From: Pseudomonas graminis
GTDB taxonomy: Bacteria; Pseudomonadota; Gammaproteobacteria; Pseudomonadales; Pseudomonadaceae
DNA: 64,000 bases
Direction of reading: 5' to 3'
NCBI RefSeq assembly: GCF_001705435.1
Contig: NZ_MDEN01000064.1
Coordinates: forward strand, 124,001 to 188,000
The position numbers and the translations under genes were made by a program. Under the pieces are notes generated by a model, which saw only the letters and a list, made by a program, of their open reading frames with translations, did no database searches and was not told where the DNA came from. Shown here piece after piece: positions 54,670 through 62,611 of this stretch; position 1 is the first letter of the stretch; the number at the start of each line of letters is the position of its first letter.

Positions 54670-55662
54670 CTAAAGGCCATGCTCTGCACAGAGCTCAGCA
54701 GCCAGTTGCTCTACTTCGTAATCTTCGACGTTCGATAAAATAGCAAGCGTATAGCCCTTCTCCAGCGAGCGTTCGAAATAGCTGCTGAAGCCTGCCGTAA
54801 CACCCTCATGGCAGAACTTCACCCCCTTGCCATCTTTCTCCATGGATACCCCGAAGCAATAACTCGAATGCTCAATGATCGCTTCTCCCCTGTGGTTTAC
54901 TGGCGCCAGCGGCGTCAACATTTTTCCTATAACAGCATGTCCTCCCACCTTGGCGGTGAGAAAATTCTCGCCCCACTTCATGAGATCTGCAGCGGAAGAA
55001 TGTACCAGGCTCGCCCCCAAGGAATTCCAGGGGCTACGCGAAAGAGCATAAGTCTGCCCGTTACTTCTTGCATAGCCGCTGGCAACTCGATCATCCCGGT
55101 TCAATCCATCTAGAATAAAAGTGTGCTCCATAGCCAAGGGCGCAAAAATATGGGTTTGGGCGTAGTCGGATAAGCAGAGCCCACTCACACGTTCTATAAC
55201 GATCCCCAGCAAAAAATAACCTGTATTACTGTACTCAAATCGCTCTCCTGTCGGAAAATCAGGACGGGTCTGCTCTCTTAAAAGAGCAAGGATATCGGCA
55301 GCACCGAGCTCATCGCCAAAATCGATGCCTTGCGACAATGCAATCTCTATGAAATCAGTCATTCCACCAATGTGATAAACAAGATCCTGCAAGCTGATTT
55401 GAGATGAGTAGCCACTGATCTCTGGTACGAAGCGGCCTATCGGATCGCTTAAAGCCAAAAGCCCCCCCTGCTCCAGCAGCAGCAAACAAAACGCAGTGAA
55501 TTGTTTGGAAACGGAGGCCAGGTCAAAGACAGTATCGCGGTTCAGCGGTCGCTGGGTATCGATGCTTTCCACACCAATACTCCGCTCGTGGCACCCGCCC
55601 TGGTCGAAGCAAAGCAATGAGACAAATCCAGGGTTTTGGTGTTTGGATTCAAAAAAGGGCAT
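54670..55662 (-). CDS. Beta-lactamase-fold serine hydrolase, apparently lacking its N-terminus
   Basis: 330 residues with the serine beta-lactamase class C / esterase motifs: SxxK in FDLASVSKQFTAF, YxN in FEYSNTGYFLLG, and HxG in KFCHEGVTAGFSS. Many such proteins are esterases or D-amino peptidases, not antibiotic hydrolases. There is no signal peptide, and the SxxK serine lies only about 50 residues in, so the usual first helix seems shortened. An in-frame TAA sits directly before a GTG at 55674; ATG at 55662 has no clear ribosome-binding site. Lower GC than the backbone suggests transfer; the gene may be a 5'-truncated relic or use an unusual start. Confidence 0.75.
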   Translation of the reverse strand: MPFFESKHQNPGFVSLLCFDQGGCHERSIGVESIDTQRPLNRDTVFDLASVSKQFTAFCLLLLEQGGLLALSDPIGRFVPEISGYSSQISLQDLVYHIGGMTDFIEIALSQGIDFGDELGAADILALLREQTRPDFPTGERFEYSNTGYFLLGIVIERVSGLCLSDYAQTHIFAPLAMEHTFILDGLNRDDRVASGYARSNGQTYALSRSPWNSLGASLVHSSAADLMKWGENFLTAKVGGHAVIGKMLTPLAPVNHRGEAIIEHSSYCFGVSMEKDGKGVKFCHEGVTAGFSSYFERSLEKGYTLAILSNVEDYEVEQLAAELCAEHGL

Positions 55663-55839
55663 GCCCGGATTCACTTATAAAAGCTGTCTGGTGTTATGTC
55701 ATCGAGTTCAAGCCAGTGGCGGTAATGAGATCTAACACCATGCCCTTCCCCGTCAAGGCGGCAGTTACCTCAGCCAGTACCCCCAAATGCCGCACAAGCA
55801 CCTTGGCTGGCGATGCACAAACCTGCCAGAACTTGCCTG

Positions 55840-55874
55840 ACCCAAAAACCCAAAAGCCCGCAATTACGCGGGCT
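55840..55874 (-). terminator. Rho-independent terminator of guaBA
   Basis: AGCCCGC (55855-55861), loop AATTAC, GCGGGCT (55868-55874); on the minus strand it is followed by TTTGGGTTTTTGGG. It lies 48 bases beyond the guaA stop. Confidence 0.8.
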
Positions 55875-55921
55875 CCAGGGCATTTCTTGCTAGATCGTGC
55901 CGGACAATCCCGGCCACCCCA

Positions 55922-57499
55922 TCACTCCCACTCAATCGTCGCAGGCGGCTTGCTCGACACGTCATACGTCACGCGCGAAATGCCTTCGATCTCATTGATG
56001 ATTCGGCCACTGACCGTTTCCAGCAGTTCGTAAGGCAGGTGTGCCCAACGTGCGGTCATGAAGTCGATGGTTTCCACGGCACGCAGGGCGACGACCCAGG
56101 CGTAACGACGGCCGTCGCCGACCACGCCAACCGATTTCACCGGCTGGAATACGACGAAGGCCTGGCTGACTTTGTGGTACCAGTCGGCTTTGCGCAGTTC
56201 TTCGATGAAGATGTGGTCGGCGCGACGCAGCAAGTCGGCGTATTCCTTCTTCACTTCACCGAGGATGCGCACGCCCAGGCCCGGGCCCGGGAATGGGTGG
56301 CGGTAGACCATGTCGTACGGCAGGCCCAGTTCCAGGCCCAGACGACGGACTTCGTCCTTGAACAGTTCGCGCAGCGGCTCGACCAGTTTCAGGTTCATCT
56401 CTTCCGGCAGGCCGCCCACGTTGTGGTGCGACTTGATGACGTGCGCCTTGCCGCTTTTGGCGCCAGCGGACTCGATCACGTCAGGGTAGATGGTGCCCTG
56501 GGCCAGGAACTTGATGTTGTCGAGCTTGGTCGACTCGGCGTCGAACACGTCGATGAAGGTGCGCCCGATGATCTTGCGCTTCTTCTCTGGATCGCTCTCG
56601 CCGGCCAGGTTGTTGAGGAACTGGTCTTCGGCGTTGGCGCGAATGACCTTCACGCCCATGTTCTCGGCGAACATGGCCATGACTTGCTCGCCTTCGTGCA
56701 GGCGCAGCAGGCCGTTGTCGACGAAGACGCAGGTCAGTTGGTCGCCGATGGCTTTGTGCAGCAGCGCTGCGACCACCGAGGAGTCAACACCGCCGGACAG
56801 GCCCAGCAGCACGTTGTCGGTACCGACTTGGGCGCGAACCTGGGCGATGGCGTCTTCAGCGATCTTCGACGGGGTCCACAATGCTTCGCAGCCGCAGATG
56901 TCGAGGATGAAGCGCGACAGGATGCGACCGCCCTGCTTGGTGTGGGTCACTTCCGGGTGGAACTGCACGCCGTAGTAGCCGCGGGTGTCGTCGGCCATGC
57001 CGGCGATCGGACAGCTTGGGGTGCTGGCCAGTACGTGGAAGCCTTCCGGGATCTCGGTAACCTTGTCGCCGTGGCTCATCCACACGTCAAGGCCGAAAAC
57101 GCCATCGGCGTCGACGTGGTCTTCGATGCCATCCAGCACGCGGCTCTTGCCAACGATATCGACGCGGGCGTAACCGAACTCACGCATTTCGGAGCCGGCC
57201 ACGCGGCCACCGAGCTGCTCGGCCATGGTCTGCATGCCGTAGCAGATACCGAAGATCGGCACATTCAGGTCGAACACGGCCTGCGGCGCGCGCGGGCTGT
57301 CAGCGACGTGGACGGACTCGGGGCCGCCGGCGAGGATGATGCCTTTCGGGGCGAATTCGCGGATCGCTTCGTCCGACATGTCGAACGGGTGCAGTTCGCA
57401 GTACACGCCGATTTCGCGAACGCGACGGGCGATCAGCTGGGTGTACTGGGAACCGAAGTCCAGGATCAGGATGCGGTGGGCGTGAATGTCGAGGGCCAT
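55922..57499 (-). CDS. guaA: GMP synthase (glutamine-hydrolysing)
   Basis: Converts XMP to GMP. 525 residues: class I glutaminase domain with catalytic Cys in FGICYGMQTMAEQLGG and His in VQFHPEVTHTKQG; ATP-pyrophosphatase P-loop LLGLSGGVDSSVVAALL; C-terminal dimerisation domain ending EGISRVTYDVSSKPPATIEW. Downstream of guaB with a 144-base gap; both are probably read from the guaB promoter, as in E. coli guaBA. Confidence 0.98.
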   Translation of the reverse strand: MALDIHAHRILILDFGSQYTQLIARRVREIGVYCELHPFDMSDEAIREFAPKGIILAGGPESVHVADSPRAPQAVFDLNVPIFGICYGMQTMAEQLGGRVAGSEMREFGYARVDIVGKSRVLDGIEDHVDADGVFGLDVWMSHGDKVTEIPEGFHVLASTPSCPIAGMADDTRGYYGVQFHPEVTHTKQGGRILSRFILDICGCEALWTPSKIAEDAIAQVRAQVGTDNVLLGLSGGVDSSVVAALLHKAIGDQLTCVFVDNGLLRLHEGEQVMAMFAENMGVKVIRANAEDQFLNNLAGESDPEKKRKIIGRTFIDVFDAESTKLDNIKFLAQGTIYPDVIESAGAKSGKAHVIKSHHNVGGLPEEMNLKLVEPLRELFKDEVRRLGLELGLPYDMVYRHPFPGPGLGVRILGEVKKEYADLLRRADHIFIEELRKADWYHKVSQAFVVFQPVKSVGVVGDGRRYAWVVALRAVETIDFMTARWAHLPYELLETVSGRIINEIEGISRVTYDVSSKPPATIEWE

Positions 57500-57522
57500 G
57501 AGAGGACTCTAGATAGAGCAGC

Positions 57523-57550
57523 TTCAAGCCTCAAGCTTCAAGCTGCAAGG
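57523..57550. repeat. Short AAGCTT-type tandem repeat upstream of guaA
   Basis: Three to four near-copies of TCAAGCYT (TCAAGCCTCAAGCTTCAAGC, then TGCAAG) in the guaB-guaA gap. Such CAAGCTT tracts are frequent between Pseudomonas genes; no function is known. Confidence 0.55.
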
Positions 57551-57643
57551 TGTCGGGGGCCGCAGATCCGTAGCGACAGGCCTAGAGGCGGTGCCGCTAC
57601 AGATCGCTTGTAGCTAGTAACTATCAACTTGTGGCTGGAGGCG

Positions 57644-59113
57644 TCAGCCGACCCGGTAGTTCGGCGCTTCCTTGGTGATCTGCACGTCGTGAACGTGGGA
57701 CTCAGCCATGCCGGCACCGGTGATGCGCACGAATTCAGGCTTGGTGCGCATTTCGTGGATGTCGGCGCTGCCGGTGTAACCCATCGAAGAGCGCAGGCCG
57801 CCCATCAACTGGTGAACGATGGCAGTCAGCGAACCCTTGTACGCAACGCGGCCTTCGATACCTTCCGGTACGAGTTTTTCCGCGCCGTCGGACGAGTCCT
57901 GGAAGTAACGGTCCGACGAGCCTTGAGCCTGGGACATTGCGCCCAGCGAACCCATGCCGCGATAGGCCTTGTACGAACGGCCCTGGAACAGCTCGATCTC
58001 GCCCGGTGCTTCTTCAGTACCGGCAAACATCGAACCCATCATCACGCAGTAGGCACCGGCAACGATGGCCTTGGACAGGTCACCCGAGAAACGGATGCCG
58101 CCGTCGGCGATCAGCGGAACGTCGGTGCCTTCCAGTGCCGAAGCCACGTTGGCGATGGCGCTGATTTGCGGGACGCCCACGCCAGCGACGATACGGGTGG
58201 TGCAGATGGAGCCAGGACCGATGCCGACCTTGACGCCGTCAGCGCCAGCTTCGACCAGTGCGAGTGCAGCGGCGCCGGTGGCGATGTTGCCGCCGATGAC
58301 CTGCACGTCAGGGAAGTTCTGTTTCACCCAGCGAACGCGGTCGATCACGCCTTTGGAATGGCCGTGGGCGGTGTCGACAACGATGACGTCCACGCCCGCA
58401 GCAACCAGTGCGCTGACACGTTCGCCGGTGTCTTTACCGGTGCCGACCGCAGCGCCGACACGCAGGCGACCCTGGTCGTCTTTGCTCGCCAGCGGCCAGG
58501 CTTTGGATTTCTCGATGTCCTTGACGGTCATCATGCCCTTGAGCGCGAACTTGTCGTCGACGATCAGGACTTTTTCCAGACGGTGCTTGTGCAGCAGATC
58601 GCGCACTTCGTACTTGTCGGCGCCTTCGCGGACGGTGACCAGACGCTCTTTCGGCGTCATCACTTCGCGAACAGGCACATCAAGGCGGGTTTCAAAACGG
58701 ACGTCGCGGGAGGTCACGATGCCGACGAGCTCGCCGTCATGCAGGACCGGAACGCCGGAGATGTTGTGTTGACGGGTCAGTTCGAACAGATCGCGAACGG
58801 TGGCGTCAGCCTCGATGGTGATCGGATCCTTGACCACACCCGCTTCGAACTTCTTGACCTTGCGCACTTCGGCAGCTTGCTGCTCGACGGTCATGTTCTT
58901 GTGGATGATGCCGATGCCGCCTTCCTGAGCCATGGCGATTGCCAGACGGGCTTCAGTGACGGTGTCCATAGCGGCGGAAACGAGGGGGATGTTGAGTTCG
59001 ATGCCACGGGTCAGGCGTGTTTTAAGACTGACTTCGTTGGGAAGCACCTCGGAATAACCGGGCACAAGGAGAATGTCGTCGAATGTAAGGGCTTCTTGGC
59101 TGATACGCAGCAT
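57644..59113 (-). CDS. guaB: Inosine-5'-monophosphate dehydrogenase
   Basis: Rate-limiting NAD-dependent oxidation of IMP to XMP. 489 residues with TIM-barrel core, paired CBS domains inserted at about 90-210 (VKDPITIEADATVRDLFELT, VPVREVMTPKERLVTVRE), catalytic Cys in KVGIGPGSICTTRIVAGVG and the mobile flap with RGMGSLGAMSQAQGSSDRYF. Begins MLRISQEALTFDDILLVPGY. A near-consensus promoter lies 36-64 bases upstream. Confidence 0.98.
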   Translation of the reverse strand: MLRISQEALTFDDILLVPGYSEVLPNEVSLKTRLTRGIELNIPLVSAAMDTVTEARLAIAMAQEGGIGIIHKNMTVEQQAAEVRKVKKFEAGVVKDPITIEADATVRDLFELTRQHNISGVPVLHDGELVGIVTSRDVRFETRLDVPVREVMTPKERLVTVREGADKYEVRDLLHKHRLEKVLIVDDKFALKGMMTVKDIEKSKAWPLASKDDQGRLRVGAAVGTGKDTGERVSALVAAGVDVIVVDTAHGHSKGVIDRVRWVKQNFPDVQVIGGNIATGAAALALVEAGADGVKVGIGPGSICTTRIVAGVGVPQISAIANVASALEGTDVPLIADGGIRFSGDLSKAIVAGAYCVMMGSMFAGTEEAPGEIELFQGRSYKAYRGMGSLGAMSQAQGSSDRYFQDSSDGAEKLVPEGIEGRVAYKGSLTAIVHQLMGGLRSSMGYTGSADIHEMRTKPEFVRITGAGMAESHVHDVQITKEAPNYRVG

Positions 59114-59148
59114 CGCTGGGCTCCCGAGCGGGAAAATGGAAGCGCGCC

Positions 59149-59177
59149 ATTGTACCCAGACACCTGCACTATCTCAA
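59149..59177 (-). promoter_or_regulatory. guaB promoter
   Basis: On the minus strand TTGAGA (59177-59172), exactly 17 bases, then TACAAT (59154-59149). Transcription would start near 59142, about 30 bases upstream of guaB, and run through guaA. Confidence 0.75.
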
Positions 59178-59239
59178 TGTAAAGATCAGGCTATTTACGC
59201 ATGAGCCGGATTACGGCGCCCAATGAGAGCAGCGAAGAT

Positions 59240-59788
59240 CTACATCCTGACGTTGACATGGGACACCGGCCGGTCCATTCGCTCGGCAAACGCCTCGACA
59301 AAACTGCTTTTGAAGCCGGCATCCAGCCAATTGTTGAAGATGAACCCCAGATTCGAGAACCCGCACGGCTCAAGAAACAGAAACCCGTTGATGTCGTCTT
59401 CGTGGCGGCATTCGGGGCACATGAAGTTGTCGGTGTGGCCCGGCATCCAGTCTTCCAGGCTGTCGAACAGGGCTTCGCCGATCTCGCGCCGGCATTCCGG
59501 GCAACCGGCCTCCTCCTTGAAGCCCTGCTGCGGCGTATAGATGCAGCGCTTGAGGACGATTTCCAGACCGTTGACCGGTTGACCGAATGGCAAGGCGTCC
59601 GGGTTTTCGACGAAGCGTCGCGCGCCCGGGGCAACCGCGTAGGCCATGCGGTTGAAGCTGCGCCCACAGGTGGTCAGCGATTCTTCGACGACGTTCAGCT
59701 TCACCAGCCAGCGCAGGATCGCCCGCGCCTTCGCTTCGTGCGCAGGAAAGCTGGAGATTTGCGGGACGATGATGCTTTGGGTGTCCAT
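59240..59788 (-). CDS. Conserved zinc-ribbon-like protein
   Basis: 182 residues, MDTQSIIVPQISSFPAHEAK at the start. Two CPEC knuckles (EAGCPECRREIGEALFDSL and NFMCPECRHEDDINGF) suggest one zinc ribbon in the middle; the rest includes an N-terminal helical part (ARAILRWLVKLNVVEESL) and an acidic, aromatic C-terminus. I recall homologues in Pseudomonas annotated loosely as sugar ABC transporter ATPase, but no Walker motif is present, so that name is not justified. Function unknown. Single gene, divergent from xseA and 126 bases upstream of guaB on the same strand. Confidence 0.82.
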   Translation of the reverse strand: MDTQSIIVPQISSFPAHEAKARAILRWLVKLNVVEESLTTCGRSFNRMAYAVAPGARRFVENPDALPFGQPVNGLEIVLKRCIYTPQQGFKEEAGCPECRREIGEALFDSLEDWMPGHTDNFMCPECRHEDDINGFLFLEPCGFSNLGFIFNNWLDAGFKSSFVEAFAERMDRPVSHVNVRM

Positions 59789-59923
59789 GACGGGCCTGTC
59801 TGACGAGTAATCGGGGGCGGCAGCTTAATCGCGCTGTCGGTGACGTCAAGTATGGCCGTCGGGGCGCGCGCCGTCAGCGATCTCATCTGGTGACCCGTGC
59901 CCCAATGCCTTTATGATGCCCCC

Positions 59924-61303
59924 ATGATCAAAGACCCCTTCGCAAGACTCGGCCTTGACCGGGACGTCCTCACTGTCAGCCAGCTCAACGGCCGCGCACG
60001 CGTGCTGCTGGAAGATGTGTTTTCCAGCATCTGGGTCGAGGGCGAGATTTCCAACCTCTCGCGTCCGGCCTCCGGGCACGTTTACTTCACGCTGAAGGAC
60101 TCCGGCGCCCAGGTGCGTTGCGCGTTGTTTCGCAGCAACGCGGCGCGGGTGCGTCAGGCGCTGAAAGATGGCCTGGCGGTCAAGGTACGCGGCAAGGTCT
60201 CGCTGTTTGAGGGTCGCGGCGACTATCAGCTGATTCTCGACACCGTAGAGCCTGCTGGCGATGGCGCACTGCGTCTGGCCTTCGACGCACTGAAGGAAAA
60301 GCTCAGCGCCGAAGGGATGTTCAGCGCCGAGCGCAAGGTCGCCCTGCCCCTGCACCCCAAGCGCATCGGCATCATCAGCTCCCCGACCGGCGCTGTGATT
60401 CGCGACATCATCAGCGTGTTTCGCCGTCGCGCCCCCCAGGTAGAACTCACCCTGATCCCCACCGCTGTGCAGGGCCGCGAGGCCATCGGCCAGATCGTGC
60501 GCGCCCTGAAACTTGCTGACGATCGCGGCTTCGATGCGTTGATCCTCGCCCGGGGCGGCGGCTCGCTGGAGGACCTCTGGTGCTTCAACGAAGAGGCCGT
60601 GGCCCGGGCCATCGACGCATGCGTGACGCCGATTGTCAGCGCGGTCGGTCACGAAACCGACGTCTCGATCAGTGACTTCGTGGCCGACGTGCGCGCCCCG
60701 ACGCCCTCCGCCGCCGCAGAACTGCTGGCGCCGGACTCTAGCGATCTGCAACGCCGAGTCGACAGCCTGGAACGCCGACTGATCAGCCGCATGCAGGACC
60801 GGCTGATGCGCGAGCAGTTGCGTCTCGACGGTATTTCCCGCCGCCTACGTCACCCCGGCGAGCGCCTGCGCCAGCGCGCCCAGCGCCTCGACGATCTGGA
60901 CATGCGCATGCGTCGTGCCTTTGAGCAGCAGATGCACAAGCGCCAGGTGCGCATGAGCCATCTGGAAAGCCGCCTGGCCGCGCAACATCCGGGACGCACG
61001 CTGATGTTTCTGCGTCAGCGCCTGGCAGTACTGGCCGAGCGCCTGCCCCGCGCGATCAAGGAAAACCTCAAGAGCCGTCGCCTGCAGCTACAAAGTCAGG
61101 TGCAGACGCTCAACGTGGTCAGCCCGCTGGCGACCCTGGGCCGTGGTTACAGTATTTTGCTGGATGAACGCGGCAGGGCCATCCGCGCTGCCGAGCAGAC
61201 GCAACAGGGTCAGCGCCTGACGGCAAAGCTGGCGGATGGCGAGCTGCAAGTGCGCGTTGAAGACAACCATCTGACGCCTGTCACCCTTTCACTTCTGGAT
61301 TGA
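59924..61303 (+). CDS. xseA: Exodeoxyribonuclease VII large subunit
   Basis: Processive ssDNA exonuclease with XseB. 459 residues: N-terminal OB-fold (VEGEISNLSRPASGHVYFTL), catalytic domain with PKRIGIISSPTGAVIRDII, ILARGGGSLEDLWCFNEE and VGHETDVSISDFVADVRAPT, then long coiled coil (about 290-410) and a C-terminal segment LGRGYSILLDERGRAIRAAE. Start ATG at 59924 gives MIKDPFARLGLDRDVLTVSQ; an upstream start at 59897 adds nine residues. The small subunit gene xseB is not in the window. Confidence 0.96.
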   Translation: MIKDPFARLGLDRDVLTVSQLNGRARVLLEDVFSSIWVEGEISNLSRPASGHVYFTLKDSGAQVRCALFRSNAARVRQALKDGLAVKVRGKVSLFEGRGDYQLILDTVEPAGDGALRLAFDALKEKLSAEGMFSAERKVALPLHPKRIGIISSPTGAVIRDIISVFRRRAPQVELTLIPTAVQGREAIGQIVRALKLADDRGFDALILARGGGSLEDLWCFNEEAVARAIDACVTPIVSAVGHETDVSISDFVADVRAPTPSAAAELLAPDSSDLQRRVDSLERRLISRMQDRLMREQLRLDGISRRLRHPGERLRQRAQRLDDLDMRMRRAFEQQMHKRQVRMSHLESRLAAQHPGRTLMFLRQRLAVLAERLPRAIKENLKSRRLQLQSQVQTLNVVSPLATLGRGYSILLDERGRAIRAAEQTQQGQRLTAKLADGELQVRVEDNHLTPVTLSLLD

Positions 61304-61306
61304 TCA

Positions 61307-62149
61307 ATGCTCCCTCTTCTATCCCGCTCGTTGGCCACTGCCGCCTTGGTCTTTTGCGCTGCCCTGCCCGCCTACGCTGACAGCTACATTTCCCGTTTGC
61401 TCAACAAGCCGGTGCCGGGCGGCGTGGCGGTGGTCGATCTTGGCCCCGCCGCGCAAGCACCCAAGGCCACGTGGCAGGGCAAGCCGGTGCTGGTGGTCAA
61501 GGATCAGGACGCCCGCTGGCTGGCCATTGTCGGCATTCCGCTGAGCGTCAAGCCAGGCACGTCGCAGCAGGTCAGCAGCGGCGGCCGTAACCTGCCTTTC
61601 GTGGTGGGCAACAAGCAGTACCCGGAGCAGCGGATTACCCTGAAAAACCAGCGCCAGGTCAATCCCAACCCGGACGACCTAAAGCGCATTGAGCAGGAAC
61701 TCGATGTGCAGGTCCGCGCCTACCGTACGTTCAGTCCCGTGACCCCGAGCAACCTTCTGCTGGACAAACCGGTGGACGGGCCGCTCTCGAGCAAATTCGG
61801 CGTGCGACGTTTCTTCAACGGCGAGGAGCGTAATCCTCACGCCGGACTGGACTTCGCGGTTCCGGCCGGTACGCCTATCAAGTCGCCGGCGGCGGGCAAG
61901 GTGATTTTGATCGGTAACTACTTCTTCAACGGCAATACGGTGTTCGTCGATCATGGGCAGGGCTTTATCAGCATGTTCTGCCATATGTCGAAGATCGACG
62001 TAAAAGTCGGCGATGCCGTGCCGCGTGGTGGCGTGGTCGGGCGTGTGGGTTCGACCGGTCGCGCGACGGGACCGCACATGCACTGGAACGTCAGCCTGAA
62101 TGACGCGCGGGTGGATCCGGCCATTTTCATCAATGCGTTTCAGCCGTAA
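61307..62149 (+). CDS. M23 family metallopeptidase (LytM-type)
   Basis: 280 residues with a signal peptide ending ALPAYA (about residue 24). An N-terminal beta domain is followed by the LytM fold: zinc ligands in ERNPHAGLDFAVPAGTPIKS (HxxxD) and GRATGPHMHWNVSLND (HxH), so the site appears complete and the enzyme may cleave peptidoglycan cross-bridges. It starts three bases after the xseA stop and is co-transcribed with it, as in PAO1 by recollection. Confidence 0.93.
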   Translation: MLPLLSRSLATAALVFCAALPAYADSYISRLLNKPVPGGVAVVDLGPAAQAPKATWQGKPVLVVKDQDARWLAIVGIPLSVKPGTSQQVSSGGRNLPFVVGNKQYPEQRITLKNQRQVNPNPDDLKRIEQELDVQVRAYRTFSPVTPSNLLLDKPVDGPLSSKFGVRRFFNGEERNPHAGLDFAVPAGTPIKSPAAGKVILIGNYFFNGNTVFVDHGQGFISMFCHMSKIDVKVGDAVPRGGVVGRVGSTGRATGPHMHWNVSLNDARVDPAIFINAFQP

Positions 62150-62184
62150 CGATTTAGAGGGATGAGTAGCTCTGTAGGACCCCT

Positions 62185-62278
62185 GTAGGACCCGCTTTAG
62201 CCGGGAAGGCGTCAGGCGCTGCACTGCAAATCTGATGGCATGCGATCTGGCCCCTTCCCGGCTGAAGCCGGTCCTACC
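62185..62278. repeat. Inverted REP pair (REPIN-like)
   Basis: GTAGGACCCGCTTTAGCCGG (62185-62207) and TTCCCGGCTGAAGCCGGTCC (62255-62278) in opposite orientation, with a partial extra GTAGGACCCCT just before. Same family as the 19539-19706 cluster, including the GAAGGCGTCAG flank after the first unit. It lies between the M23 peptidase and the leuA leader region. Confidence 0.88.
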
Positions 62279-62441
62279 ATTGGAACGGCCGGTACGTTCA
62301 GACCGAATCGCACCAGCAATTAAATCGCGCACAGCATCAAAATCTCGCAATAGAATCTCAACCTGAAGTTTTTACCGGTTACTTCTCTCAATTTTTCCCA
62401 ACCGCTTGCCAGCTTTCACCCCATTGGTTACGTTTGGCGAC

Positions 62442-62519
62442 ATGAAAACCTCTCACACCCTCATTCTGATGCGTCAACATCGCTGCCTCTGCCTCGTCAG
62501 TGCACGACTGCAAAGCTGA
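62442..62519 (+). CDS. Possible leuA leader peptide (25 residues)
   Basis: A short ORF 92 bases upstream of leuA reads MKTSHTLILMRQHRCLCLVS then ARLQS, with five leucines in 25 codons, no consecutive run. A GGCCG-loop-CGGCC stem (62570-62587) lies between it and leuA but lacks a T-run. It could be an attenuation leader or chance; the ribosome-binding site is weak. The rest of 62279-62441 shows only a possible TAGAAT box at 62351. Confidence 0.35.
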   Translation: MKTSHTLILMRQHRCLCLVSARLQS

Positions 62520-62611
62520 ACGCGGTGCCTCGACGCTCACCCGCAGTGCTACTCTCGCATCAACCGGCTGGCCGCCTTCTTTCGGCCCTGAGTACAACAA
62601 GGATTATTCAC

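Noticed and set aside
62388..62600. Minus-strand 70-residue ORF in the leuA upstream region
   Set aside because: It overlaps the leader region, starts next to leuA without ribosome-binding site and has no recognisable sequence.
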